Positions 42,720 to 54,344 of a stretch of 64,000 nucleotides of DNA are shown in pieces (position 1 is the first letter of the stretch; every line of letters begins with the position of its first letter). The translations under genes and the position numbers were made by a program. Source of the stretch: Paralvinella palmiformis (Eukaryota > Annelida > Polychaeta > Terebellida > Alvinellidae); the NCBI GenBank assembly GCA_025642065.1, contig JAODUP010000677.1:272501-336500 (forward strand), written 5' to 3'. The notes under the pieces were generated by a model. The model saw nothing but the letters and a program-made list of their open reading frames with translations, had not been told where the DNA came from and did not search any database.

Positions 42720-43960
42720 ATTAAGCCCTTGTTGTGTAGTTAGTTATGTGTACCCTCATACGGCTAGAAACGGTTTGTAAAACCTGCCCTAACCAGAGCT
42801 TTGTATAAAAACTGTGTGAGACGGGGTTACGCGGATATGATGTGTCTAGTTAGGTTTAGCTCCTCTTGTAATGGTGTTTAACTGAAGATGTCGTGTCTTT
42901 TACAGTCTAGGAGTAATACTCAAACTATGGCTTTTAATTGGAACCAAAATTAAAAGACGAATGACGACGTGGAATTCGTAAATATGTCGCATGTCACACA
43001 ACACTAGTCAGTTAATTTTGTTGTTTTGTAATAAATATTGAAATAATTGGGCATGATTCATCAGGGGATAGGTGTTATCAGTTCTAAACTTTTCGACGAT
43101 TCGCCACCACCAGTAGTCGTGACACTATCTCGTCCGTGACCAATAGATCCAGTATTCTGTTGTGGATCCTGTACGCCGCGTGTTTTCCGTGTTTTCCGAT
43201 GAAGATTGGGGTGTGACTCTGGGGAGAGGGTGGGGATAAAACGGGGTCAACATCGCCATCGTGTTGCCGCCCTCTTGTGGCTAGTTTTGTGTCCTCTAAT
43301 CCGTTCCGCCACCCCCCACCCACCCTCTATCATCGAGTCCATTGTCCGATCCGTTGACATTTAACAGCAACACTGATAGACATTTATTGGAAGGACAAAG
43401 GGGGAGGTCAATGATCGGAAAAGGCGTGAAATTATCATCAAAGTCCGCAGTGTCCGCTATCATGTTATTAATGGACGCGTATCAAATGACAACAATCATG
43501 TAATATTGGCCAACCAGCACCACCATCGACGTACACAAAGATAATGATTAATTATTGTTTGTGATAACTCACTCTAAATATTCATGTTTGTTAAACATTA
43601 TTCCACCCCGGAGACTGGGGGAGGTGGGATTTCGGTTACGCAGTGATTACGTTGTGTGTGTGTGTTCTTTTCCTATCTGAACAGCCACCTCCCCACCATC
43701 GCCCGGTCTTTATTTGATATATTACCCCCGGGGAGACACCCATCTCGTTATGGCCGGCTATGTTGTGATATTGGATCCACTCTCCTGGTAGCTAGGACCG
43801 AACAAAGTTCCCCGAACCACTTGATACTGGCATCCTGGCAGCTTTGCGATTACTGTACGAGCCGATTGTGCGGCTTCTGTTTGTGTAGAACTTGCTCGTA
43901 TTTGGTTTTAATCGTCGCCGGCTTTTGTTTTATCACTAAACGGTGATTTAGGTAATTAGC
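42720..43960. other. Intergenic, GC content rising; no gene recognised
   Basis: Contains the CTCF-like motif and open frames at 43084-43323 (-) and 43656-43946 (+) without known motifs. Confidence 0.4.
43267..43280 (-). promoter_or_regulatory. CTCF-like motif
   Basis: On the - strand CCACAAGAGGGCGG matches the CTCF core CCASYAGRKGGCRS with one mismatch (A at the fifth base). It lies just downstream of the CROT 3' end. Confidence 0.45.
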
Positions 43961-43967
43961 GTGAGCT

Positions 43968-44300
43968 CCGGTGGCCTAGCGGTTAAGCACCCGGCACTTG
44001 GTGCCAACGGTCACAGGTTCGAACCCCGTAAGAGGTCGAAACTTTTCCAGGGATTAATTTCTCGGCTCACAACATCGTGGGTGGCTGACCACGTTAAATG
44101 GTGCTGGCGTCTCCACTGAATTATTTAAAATAAAGGGGGACGTTAACAAAAAACCTGAGGGTATCTCGGCTCCATCTTTCCATACTGCTCCCCTGTGAGT
44201 GGGGGGGGGGGGAGGAGTTTTCTCAACCACGCTAACATAGAGGCTGTGCAGAATAAGCGACAGCCTGGGGATTCTCCCCGAACAACAAAACAAACAAACA
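43968..44300 (+). mobile_element. tRNA-derived SINE (family C), full head and body
   Basis: A box TGGCCTAGCGGTTAAGC at 43972-43988, B box GGTTCGAACCCC at 44016-44027, then TCTCGGCTCACAACATCGTG, GGTGCTGGCGTCTCCACTG, GGGGGACGTTAAC and CCATCTTTCCATACTGCTCC. The end has an AACAAACAAACAAAC tail near 44285-44304. The body recurs inverted at 375-555. Confidence 0.8.
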
Positions 44301-44774
44301 AACAGGTAATTAGCTCTTTTTTTTTGTATATGTTGTTTTCATATCGGCCATGGTTGTCGGGTTCGAACGCGTTTATGATTTAGTTCGTCAAACGTGATCT
44401 AGACGTCTGAGATGTTCCTTGTTTTAGGCCGAGCTAATAAAACTCGGCGTGCCATCAACATCATCCACCAGTCAAAAAGTAACATTTTAGAATCAATAAG
44501 AGACATCCTATATTCTATTTTAGTATCATTTCCTAGTGATACAACAGTTCGTGGCCACGTGATTGAATCGGTAGATTATTTATCATTACTCTTAGATGTT
44601 CATTATATATTTCGTTTAGTTATAATACACTTATTCTTCTTGCTGTCTAAACCATTGAATGCTATCCGTGGCTGATGTTAGCTGATAGAATCTTCACTCT
44701 GTAAGGTCTAATCTTTGTCTGTTGTTTCGTGTCTTGTTCTGTCTATATGTGCACCACCGTTTATCTCTCTTGGC

Positions 44775-44822
44775 CTGTACACGCACGTGCGTGCGCGCGC
44801 GCGCCCGTGTGTGTGTGTATGT
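44775..44822. repeat. (GT)n(GC)n mixed repeat
   Basis: ACGTGCGTGCGCGCGCGCGC then GTGTGTGTGTAT. Confidence 0.9.
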
Positions 44823-45137
44823 CGAACTGGCTGTCTTCCTTTTCGTCGGTATGTGCCTCTGCCTGTTTGACCTCCGCTTCTGACACTATCGATCTCTCTA
44901 GCTGGCTGTCCATCTGTGTACCAGGCTATTAAGAGGTACAGGTAATTAGTAACCGCGTACCTGTGATAGACCATCTAGGTGTATGCATCATTATTGTCGA
45001 GGGCATACAGTGACCTGATCTCATTAGGTATTCAGTACCATGTGTCTGCGATTTCTCTCTAAATGACAGTCGCCGTACTCTTACACCGACATTAAACTGC
45101 TATCTACTCGACAACGTAACACATTCTCTGACTGGCC

Positions 45138-45166
45138 ATTATATATATATATATATATATATATCA
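45138..45166. repeat. (TA)n microsatellite
   Basis: TA tract in the region downstream of CROT. Confidence 0.9.
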
Positions 45167-45389
45167 CATTCACCTTGAGGCGTCGCCTTTTATTCATTAT
45201 ACTAAAAAGGCACGTTCCTACTAGGACTTTAACTGCTATTTGACGCATTGAACTATTTATAATTTCAGATAACGTAATTATTCATCAGGGTTTTTTTTTT
45301 GTGTGTGGTTATTCTGTACTCTTGCCATTCAATCCGTTTCGCGTTCCATTACTTTCCCATTTGTTAAACGTACCAGCAGCGGATCGTCC

Positions 45390-45730
45390 TCGTTAGAGAT
45401 GTTAAAACTATGCCGAAGTAAAACGGTGCCAATTAATGACTGGGCCGAAGCGTTTAGCTAAAGATGAATGTTCATCCTATTCGGCGTAGTCGGCTGTCCT
45501 TAATTTAAAGATCTACGAACGTCATTTGTCTACTGATGGCTAATTAACTAGTATTAGCCACCGACCTGAGCTGTGTTAGTGCGGCGTTTAGCCGCGTCGT
45601 GGTCTAACAAAATCAGCCCGCCTCTGTAATAACCGGATCTCTCGCCTCAAACGGCGGCTTCGTGTCAATTTGGTTTTAAACTGGACTCTAATCTGACGAT
45701 GTCAATTATCGATGTTAAGTGATTGTTACG
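45390..45730. promoter_or_regulatory. Complex non-repetitive CpG-containing block, possible conserved noncoding element
   Basis: Balanced composition with frequent CpG, no simple repeats, several TAAT-core sites (for example GGCTAATTAACTAGTATTAGCC at 45538 onward, which is also an imperfect palindrome) and no open frame. This fits a regulatory element, but conservation was not tested. Confidence 0.3.
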
Positions 45731-47410
45731 TATTGTGAGGAGATGGCATGCGGGCTGTTTGTTTGTTTGTTCGTTGTTTTGCTTCCTTCACATCTGATTA
45801 TTGTTTATGTTTGTTGGCCTGGCCTGCTTCCTCTCGGCTACATCAGCAATATTAATGTCCGTTGGCCATAACAAGTCTATTGGTGGGATGAAGACAATAC
45901 TCTATGAAGATACATTAGTTATTGATAAATGCGAACAGTGTGGTCTATCCTTCTTAGTAGCGTACAGTAGTGTATGGTGTACTATATTTTGTTTACATTT
46001 GCACGCACGTATTACAATTATGATATGATTTGATGGACCTATTTAATTGGTTTTATTGCTTCATTTTATTGTCTATTGGTGTCTAAGTTTTAAAGTCTGT
46101 GTGTGTGTGTGTTAAATTCATTTATATGTTAAAAATTCTAATCTTACGGTATCTACCAGATGTTTTTAGTCACTTATCAGTATTTATATACTTATTGTAT
46201 TTTAACGCCCGTTCATTGTGTAACATCATACAATGTCCAGTGTTTCTGTTTTTTTTACCCGAAGTTGATTTTCTTTCGGGGGACATATATCGTTGATATT
46301 ACGTCCGAACCTCCACAATATGGTGACAGACTATTTGTGACTTGCCACTTGTAAATCAAATATAATTTCACGTGCGCTTACTGCATAAATATCTCATTGT
46401 TTTTGTGTCCTAGCAGTCTGATGTCCCACGGCCATATTTATACATACACATCGCGAGTTAGTTTTCGTTATACAGCTACAACGGATCTGGCGGCCGCCAC
46501 ACACACACCGCGCGCGCACACACACACATGTTGCCCAGAGACATGTTTTACCAGTAGTCGTAACCTTTGAACTGGTCAACGAGTGTCTGTAATTATATAC
46601 AATTTATTAATTTGCTTTCATCTGTATGTGAACTCTGGGACCAGGTAACAACTACCACAGTGTGTGTGTGTGTATGCATGGGGGTGGAGTGGGGGAGGGG
46701 GGACGTTGTAAATGAGAAGTTATAACATACTATGTTCTATATAATTATTTGGAGGTTTATTTATATGATTGGGGAGTGGTTTGATGTGCTGTCCCTTTCA
46801 CACAAACACATACACACCCTACACCTTAATAGGAACAGTTAGTATGTACATAGTAGCATCCTTACCAACCATCACATGCACACAAACTCACAGTAGAGAA
46901 GCATTATGATTATGCCAATATAATATTATTATGTTAATTTCTTTTAAATATTCTAATTATAATAAATGTTTACACAGACATTTTATTGACAGATTTACTA
47001 ACTAAAGCCATGGCTTTATGGATACCGTGTTATTATTATTTAGGAAAGTGGATTTATTTATTGATATATATATATATATATCCTGTTGTATTATTAGGTT
47101 TTTATCATTAAGGTATCAATCAACGATAATTGTCAGGATTTTATTATATTCGGATTATTAATATCGATATTCTGTAATTATTCAATCCGATATTATGTTC
47201 CATTTTACGTTTAAAGTCACATCCATAAAGTGGGGACCAATAGCATAACGACTTGGTAGTTGATGTTCTAATTCAATTGTCACAGTTTGTTTTCTTCATT
47301 TTTCTTTTGTTAATTCTCTTTGCAAGAAGCAATAATAATAATAAAAGCTTGTACGGTTATAGTCTTGTTTAATAAACTTCTCTTTATGCTGAAGCATGTG
47401 TCCTTTTAGG
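45730..47410. other. Intergenic: nothing recognised apart from simple repeats
   Basis: Short GT and CA tracts at 46099-46113, 46500-46528 and 46659-46673, and a TA tract at 47063-47081. Open frames here have no known motifs. Confidence 0.5.
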
Positions 47411-47490
47411 CTTTGCGTATAACTTGTAAAAAAAGTTGTCAACTATTTCTGATCCAGTACATCTTCGTTATAAATTACAAAATATTAATT

Positions 47491-47683
47491 TACAAACTGT
47501 GTGTGTGTGTGTGTGTGGCTCTCTCTGTCTATCGCCCCCTCCCACTGTGTGTGTGTGTGTGTGTTAGGGGGGAGATGTGTGTGTCTATGTCCATATCTCC
47601 CTTATTTCGTCCGTGTATGTGGCTCTATCTGTCTGTATCTATCTGTCACCCACTTTGTGTGTGGGTGTGTTTACCTCACTCAC

Positions 47684-47726
<43 letters not shown>

Positions 47727-47735
47727 TCCGAAGGA
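47491..47735. repeat. Interrupted (GT)n/(CT)n low-complexity block
   Basis: Several GT and CT tracts in a row produce long repetitive open frames of no coding value. Confidence 0.9.
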
Positions 47736-47739
47736 GAAG

Positions 47740-48430
47740 GAAATGCTATTTGTTTTCATGACAACCCCCCCCCTCGCACACCAGAAGCTAAAAGGATAGA
47801 AACTCGGATAACTGTATCAACTTGTCGTAAATTATGTAGCCATTATATAAAGAAAGAAATAACATATACTCCGGTGATGTTAATACTAACAAATAACATG
47901 TACAATATTGTCAAGTCTTATAGGATGGACGAATGTTATTTAACGACGTCATGTCTTATAGAGAGAGACCCTACTAAATACATACATCCAGTAATAGACT
48001 CGTCAAAGGGTAAACACAATGACGTATATGGCATTACGTTAACGTGTAGCAATCGATGAAGATGTTTGATGGCAGATATCCATCACCTCACCGTCTTCTA
48101 ATAGTCTTCATCATGTACACGTCTCCGGCCACGCTTCTTGAATATTACTATTTGAAAAGGCGCACGTTTTAAAAACATTTTGTTGACATTCCTACGTTAT
48201 TTTTTAGCTTCCTATTTTAATTTATCAAATAGTCATAATAATAATAATAATAATAATGTAGATTATATTAATACTTTCTTACTGACAGGATGTCAACGAT
48301 GTCGCCGAATAGTGGAACTATTTTATAATCTATAATGTTGACATTCAGATAATGACAATCATAATAATACGAATATAAATTTGTATGCATGCAATTTATC
48401 AGTTAAACTAAACATTAAAAGGGCAATAAA
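47740..48430. other. Intergenic: nothing recognised
   Basis: An ATA trinucleotide tract is at 48234-48255; otherwise no repeat family and no gene. Confidence 0.5.
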
Positions 48431-48439
48431 CATATAGTA

Positions 48440-48440
48440 C

Positions 48441-48485
<45 letters not shown>

Positions 48486-48619
48486 TATAGTTAATCTGTA
48501 TAATCTTCAGGTAATCAGATATTCAGGTAATATATCTATTGTTAAGTGAGATTTAATACACTTTGCCTGAAAATTTCAGGTAATATGCATATTACCTGAT
48601 TATAGAGATTAACTGTAAC

Positions 48620-48650
<31 letters not shown>
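48440..48650. mobile_element. 136-bp MITE (48484-48619) between two (TA)n tracts
   Basis: The left end GTTATAGTTAATCTGTATAA and the reverse of the right end GTTACAGTTAATCTCTATAA are terminal inverted repeats of about 30 bp that go on into CAGGTAAT. TA tracts at 48440-48466 (then GT) and 48621-48650 flank it. The middle holds the palindrome GTAATATGCATATTAC. Confidence 0.75.
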
Positions 48651-48653
<3 letters not shown>

Positions 48654-48828
48654 GAGACGCCACAATACCTGAGTTGCCCGGGGCCCTACACCCTTCAACA
48701 GATGTCTCTATTGAACAATGTTAATATATGAAAGGTGAGACTGGAAGATTTAAATACACGGCTTCTTCCTTATCTTTGGGAATAAATATGGCCAAAAATA
48801 ATTCCATGATAGCGGTAATTACTGGATC

Positions 48829-49457
48829 AACCTTCATCCGAGATTAACCTACAATTACTTCACCAACCTTCATTCGAGATTAACCTACAATTACTTCACC
48901 AACCTTCATTCGAGATTAACCTACAATTACTTCACCAAACCTTCATCCGAGATTAACCTACAATTACTTCACCAACCTTCATTCGAGATTAACCTACAAT
49001 TACTTCACCAACCTTCATTCGAGATTAACCTACAATTACTTCACCAAACCTTCATCCGAGATTAACCTACAATTACTTCACCAACCTTCATCCGAGATTA
49101 ACCTACAATTACTTCACCAACCTTCATCCGAGATTAACCTATAATTACTTCACCAACCTTCATCCGAGATTAACCTACAATTACTTCACCAACCTTCATC
49201 CGAGAGTAACCTATAATTACTTCACCAAACCTTCATCCGAGATTAACCTACAATTACTTCACCAACCTTCATCCGAGATTAACCTACAATTACTTCACCA
49301 AACCTTCATCCGAGATTAACCTACAATTACTTCACCAACCTTCATCCGAGATTAACCTATAATTACTTCACCAAACCTTCATCCGAGATTAACCTACAAT
49401 TACTTCACCAACCTTCATCCGAGATTAACCTACAATTAGTTCACCAAACCTTCATCT
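48829..49457 (+). repeat. 36/37-bp minisatellite, about 17 copies
   Basis: Unit ACCTTCATCCGAGATTAACC followed by TACAATTACTTCACCA, with an extra A (ACCAAACC) in several units that gives the 37-bp form. Early units have CATTCG and later ones CATCCG. Confidence 0.97.
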
Positions 49458-49499
49458 CGTACGGAAGATTATCATTATAATTAGGTCCATTCACTGTAT

Positions 49500-50000
49500 T
49501 CAGTTACCAAGATTATGACGAAAATAGATGGGAAACATATTTAAAAAAAACATAGAAAATATATTCCCTTAAAAGAATATCACAAAAATAGGTAGAATTA
49601 ATATAAACACACACATAAACATTTATATTTGTGCTAATGAAGTAGGTGTCTTCATATTTTTCTAACCCAGTTCTGGACATCGCATGAACAAGTTGAATCA
49701 CACTTCATTGTTGTATGTACATTTCGTTGACAGTATAAGCTGGTATAAAGTAGTACGCTGTTAGCCACACACCGGATGACCAAATGACCGGATGGAAAAT
49801 CTCCTATAAACGAAATCACGTAAACCCGGGAATGTTAGCCCCCCCCGCCCATTAGCTTAACCAACTTCTCATCATGGATGTGATAAATTGACGTCGGGGT
49901 CTAAACGCGTGGAAGAGTTCTACTCGACGAAGAAAAGCTAAAAGAAAAAAGCTTAATCTCTACCTTTCTGTGGATTACTCAACGAACTGACCTCTCCGTT
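49500..50000. other. Intergenic: nothing recognised
   Basis: AT-rich, then rising GC; a C-run at 49840-49850. No coding motif on either strand. Confidence 0.5.
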
Positions 50001-50330
50001 GACCTTATCGTGAAGAACAGATAAAACCGTCATTCAGGTAAACGAACTGACAACTCAGCCCCCGGTAACCCTTCTATTAATGCCCCCCCCCCTCTTTGTT
50101 ATTGATAAACAAACAACTCTCAACTGCCGGCAAACGGCATCCGGATTCGTCCTCCATCAAGGTTACGTCACCAAATCGATTGTTTGCTGAGACAACACGT
50201 TCATTTGGATGTAATTAGCCAAGCTTAATTGCTCGCTTTCGCCCGTAGACCCGCACGCAGTTCACTCTTGACGAGAACCGGAAGTTGGAACCATGGCTCT
50301 CAAACCAATCACAAGTCTGGATCATATTTA
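50000..50330. promoter_or_regulatory. Complex CpG-containing block, possible conserved noncoding element
   Basis: Non-repetitive, with CpG and homeodomain-type cores such as GGATGTAATTAGCC and GCTTAATTGC near 50207-50232, and repeated CGAACTGAC at 49983 and 50043. Function is inferred only from composition. Confidence 0.28.
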
Positions 50331-50404
50331 TTTTCATATTTATTAAACAGATGTTGTGTTTAGGATGTCGGTACTTATCCGTGTTGTTGATATACCGTAA
50401 TATC

Positions 50405-50560
50405 ATTGTTTAAGACAACCGAGGGGCGCTCTCGTGACGCGTTTGGGATTGATTCCCAGTACTGGCTGTCTCTGTGGGATCTTTCAGCTTGCAGTAAATG
50501 ATTCGGCCCGATCATAGCAAATCTCGAAATTGGGTTCGAATCTGGATCTTACGTGTGTCT
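50405..50560 (+). mobile_element. tRNA-like SINE remnants
   Basis: Two B-box-like phrases, GGGATTGATTCCCAG near 50447 and GGGTTCGAATCTGG near 50532, follow a GGGGCGCTCTCGTGACGCG head. Probably two overlapping degenerate copies. Confidence 0.4.
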
Positions 50561-50609
50561 GCATGGGCTTTTCCCCCACTGACTCACCCCTCAATATATT
50601 CAATATATA

Positions 50610-51142
50610 CAGTAAAACTCGCATATATCGAAGTCCAGGCGACCTACGAAAACAATTCGATATACACGTATTTCGTTATAACCGAAGTTATATAAATAAC
50701 ATTTATCAAATAATTGATGAAATGATAATATAGTCAGAAGAAGTCAATAATATATCAATTTATTATTAACCATATTTCACCTCTATTTATACACCATTTC
50801 GATGTTTCAGCACATCGTTTGTTTCAAATAAATTGCAATTAACACATTTTAAAATTTGTTGGTGAAACTGATATTTTCTAATTGGTTTATAACAATTCGA
50901 TATAGATGTACATGTACGCGTAGTTCATTAGGTTTCTCTTGATGCCACGGAGATTCGAAGATCCATCGGTGATAATCTATGACAATTCGACATATGCGTA
51001 GTAAATTACAATGCTTATGATATATAAAATTCGAAATAAACAAAGTTGTTCACTATGAAAGTAAATAGGAGTTTGTCGGAACCAACAACATACTTCGCAG
51101 GTATTTCGTGCTAAGCGAGTTTGAATTATCCGAGTTTTACTG
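50610..51142. mobile_element. pogo/Tigger-like MITE, 533 bp, TA target duplication
   Basis: Starts CAGTAAAACTCGCATATATCG and ends, reversed, CAGTAAAACTCGGATAATTC. It is flanked by TA at 50608-50609 and 51143-51144. The ends with ATATATCGAA and CAATTCGATAT motifs are typical of pogo/Tigger elements, and several AATTCGATAT sites occur inside. It holds no transposase, so it is non-autonomous. Confidence 0.88.
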
Positions 51143-51169
51143 TAATTGCCCTTTCCTTAAATGATGTTG

Positions 51170-51300
51170 TCGGCCTTTAAATCTGGGTTCGAATCCCCAG
51201 TATTACCGGTGTGGGATGTTTCATCCCATCATCCGTTCTGCTTAGGCAGTATCCCGTCCGCCATATATCCCATGTAGGAGCTAAACAAAATAGTGGACAA
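51170..51300 (+). mobile_element. tRNA-derived SINE copy (family A-like)
   Basis: B box GGGTTCGAATCCCCAG near 51186 and body GGTGTGGGATGTTTCATCCC. Confidence 0.5.
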
Positions 51301-51377
51301 AAGAGAACGTGAGGCTCAAAATTATGAATAATAATTCAACAGGGGATAAGAAATACAGGCCAGGCCGATTGGTAAGT

Positions 51378-51380
51378 TCC

Positions 51381-51427
<47 letters not shown>
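51378..51427. repeat. (TTA)n microsatellite
   Basis: About 16 ATT/TTA units. Confidence 0.95.
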
Positions 51428-51429
<2 letters not shown>

Positions 51430-51430
<1 letters not shown>

Positions 51431-51990
51431 TGCCGCTGCTGTTACTGCCATTATAGTTTTACTGAAGATGCAAAATATGATTATGACACTGTTTACATCG
51501 ACTGTCCAAACAGAACTGCTCGATGATGGCCGGTTTATAATAAAGAAGACCAACCCTAAAAGCTTCCCGTATCTCCCACAATGTTTGTTATTGTGACTTC
51601 AGCTTACATTAATGGCCACCAATAAATCATCGCTGTTGAAGGCCAGTCCGTGTCTAATTAGTTCTGGAGCATCGCTGACACGTAATGGATCCGGAACCCG
51701 AAAATATCCCTCTTCCGTTTGGCGCATCGTTCTCCGATGATGCCGCTTTCCGGATATATGGATCGCCGGTTTCTATACGTTAGTGCACGTTGGGTGCGGG
51801 TGGCTGGGATGGGGAATGATGGGTGGGTGGTGTAGCGGCGATGGAATATTTAGATGTTGCCGGGTTTTGGGTGCGAAAATCATATTTTTGAGACTCTGAG
51901 TAAAAAAATATTCTAGGTTAAGTCTAGGGAAGAATTTCTCTTGGTTGGCCTGCCCTTTGGGTGCGGGGAACTGAAGTGGCCTACCCGGAT
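51430..51990. other. Intergenic: nothing firmly recognised
   Basis: Complex sequence near 51600-51720 with TAATTAG and CpG, possibly regulatory; no gene. Confidence 0.4.
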
Positions 51991-51995
51991 CACAC

Positions 51996-51997
<2 letters not shown>

Positions 51998-52030
<33 letters not shown>

Positions 52031-52064
52031 TGTGTGTGTGTTATGGAAACGTAAATATATAGAA

Positions 52065-52149
<85 letters not shown>
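51998..52149. repeat. (GT)n and long (TA)n tracts
   Basis: GT tract at 51998-52041 and two TA tracts over 52070-52149. Confidence 0.95.
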
Positions 52150-52153
<4 letters not shown>

Positions 52154-52521
52154 GGCAATTTAAAAATATTGAAATAGATGTCTTTATCATTATAGCCTTA
52201 TATAGTTCATTGTTGTTACCCGGTTGTTGTTGTTGTTGTCGTATTTTGTCTGTTTGGTTATTTCTAATTTTCCGTTATTCATGTTCCGTATTTTGTTTCA
52301 GTAATGTGACTTTTAGTCTTCCCTCTAAGTTTATGTCTATAATAATTCGTTATGATATGACTTGTGTCGAGGAAGAACAAATTGTGTAGAGTCAAAGTGG
52401 CTCTTACTTTGACTGTTTGTTTATAGACGTAGATAATACGTGGATGTTTTAAATCATCTTTCTCCACTGTTTGCTGAATTATTGTGATCACTTAGACTAA
52501 GTCATCATGCCACGTCGACAA

Positions 52522-52554
<33 letters not shown>

Positions 52555-52725
52555 GTACTCCTGTTATAGTATATGTACCTATTGTTGCTATTACTGCTGT
52601 TCTTGTTGCTGCAGCTAGTGCTGCTGCTGCTGCTGCATGATGATGATAACGATGATGATGATGATAATTATGTCGATGAAGTCGAAGATGATGATGATGA
52701 TGATAATAATAATAATCATTATAAC
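52522..52725. repeat. Trinucleotide repeat cluster: (ATA)n, (TGC)n, (GAT)n
   Basis: AAT units at 52523-52553, GCT/TGC near 52605-52637, GAT/GAC near 52638-52712. Confidence 0.9.
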
Positions 52726-52789
52726 AATAAAAAATGATTATTTATCATTGTATTGTTATTAATGTACTCGAGGTTGTTACTCTTATCGT

Positions 52790-53240
52790 ACTTTGACTAC
52801 ATCTCATTCGTTCCAACCTCCGGTTGTCAATCGTTTTAAACAAATGGACTCGAAAATAATTTCAAAGTAAATAAGCGAATGAGTGATGCGATTGTTCGAC
52901 CACCGGAGACCATCTTTGTTCGCTGCTAAAAGAGATCCCAGACATCCCCAACATCCCAAAAAGAAATCCGTACATCTTACACGTGTCATCGTCTGTGTTG
53001 CGCATCGGCTGGATGTCCACTTCCGGGTGAACGGTCAATTAACCAGAGAAAACAATACAAATGGAAGACTGCTAAAAGTCTGCCACTCAAAGTGTTCCGC
53101 ATAACGAGGCCGTGATTTACTACACGCCACGTTTTAGCACATGCCGCCTACCATAAGTCGAACGTGATTGGTCGGACAGGTGATCGTGATCTAAACGTGG
53201 TCCGTCCTCACGGAACTCCCATCCGTCCCTCAAACTGGTA
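52790..53240. other. Intergenic complex sequence, no gene recognised
   Basis: Moderately GC-rich with CpG; open frames on both strands (61 and 73 codons) without motifs. Confidence 0.4.
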
Positions 53241-53359
53241 TTGAGATAATCTATTTTTCGAGGCCATTAGTCGAAATAATATTACTTCGAAATTATATTT
53301 TAGTAGTTAATGCCACGTATATATATTTATAAATTCTAAATAATTAAAAATATCTGGGC

Positions 53360-53361
53360 TT

Positions 53362-53417
<56 letters not shown>
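53360..53417. repeat. (TA)n(GA)n compound microsatellite
   Basis: Same compound form as at 40725. Confidence 0.93.
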
Positions 53418-53420
<3 letters not shown>

Positions 53421-53499
53421 AGTTTATTTCAGTATTTCTCGAGTGTAGAATCTTCAATATGAGAATAACATTTTCAACGTTTTACAGTACTCCGTTGTA

Positions 53500-54180
53500 C
53501 TAGTTTATCCCAAGAACCGATCTAACAACATGCACTGATTTGAATTAATACGAAATGAACAACACAATACGACCACAACCGGTTGTTGGTTCGACCAGGT
53601 GGTTAGTCCAGCTACTAGTCGTTGTTGCCGAGGAAGAGAACCCGTTGTCTGTGGCCCCCCGACACCGAACCAATCTATTCCGACTCTGAACCGTAAACTA
53701 TTTGTTTATACGAGAAGCTCGGCATATTTCCGGACGTCCTTTGGTCTTAGCTGACGACCACTTCTACTGGCGGATCCTCACTCGGCGGCCCAACGCCGAT
53801 ATTTATCTGTTGGAGTTCAGCTGCTGAGGCGATCAACGAACTTTCTGCCGACATCGCGTCGATGTTGTCCTGAGAAAGCTGGAATCCAATTCTCCCCTTC
53901 CTCCTCCACCAACCCCATCACCCTCCCCTATTATCTCTATTTCCTGGGGGGGAGAATGATTGTTACGGATGACTAAATGGCTGTAATTTTGACCGAAGTT
54001 CTGGAGACATCGTTAGTTTGGAAGTCGTTTTGCAGCCGTTTGTTTGTTTGTTTGAACCCTCAAAAATCGGTGATGTCTGAATACCTTGAAACAAATAAGT
54101 AGATTATACATCATTGTAAACTAAGTACTAAAACAGAAACAGCTAAACCTATATATACATATTGTATAGGTTAAAGATTA
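53500..54180. other. Intergenic complex sequence, no gene recognised
   Basis: GC-richer with CpG at 53570-53900, then AT-rich. No motif-bearing frame found. Confidence 0.4.
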
Positions 54181-54189
54181 AGTGAGTAA

Positions 54190-54340
54190 TGTACTTTGCC
54201 ATTGAACGTTTGCGTGGGCATATCTGAAGGGTGTTTCATCTTTGACTTCGCTTCATTACGTTGGAAGTCGCTCGGCCCATTTAGCCTACCATGTGCGCAC
54301 AAAAATGGCCGTAAAAACACCAATCTTCATCATCATTGAA
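54190..54340 (+). mobile_element. SINE family A, 3' body
   Basis: GAAGGGTGTTTCATCTTTGACTT, CGCTCGGCCCATTTAGCCTACC, ATGTGCGCACAAAAATGGCC, GTAAAAACACCAATCTTCATCATC is the same order as the - strand of 30235-30345, ending in TCATCATC. Confidence 0.75.
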
Positions 54341-54344
54341 CGTT

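Noticed and set aside
43084..43323. 79-codon - strand frame ending LVTDEIVSRLLVVANRRKV
   Set aside because: Looks protein-like at the end but has no motif or convincing splice borders.
43968..44045. tRNA gene
   Set aside because: A and B boxes are good, but the head continues into a SINE body found elsewhere (375-555), and no acceptor-stem pairing was seen. The same applies to 23930, 39015, 41870 and 56440.
47413..48059. Cys/Val- and Ser/Leu-rich open frames
   Set aside because: They are translations of GT and CT microsatellites.
48829..49457. CRISPR-like array
   Set aside because: The units abut without spacers, so it is a minisatellite; the DNA is also eukaryotic. The same holds for 56575-57040.
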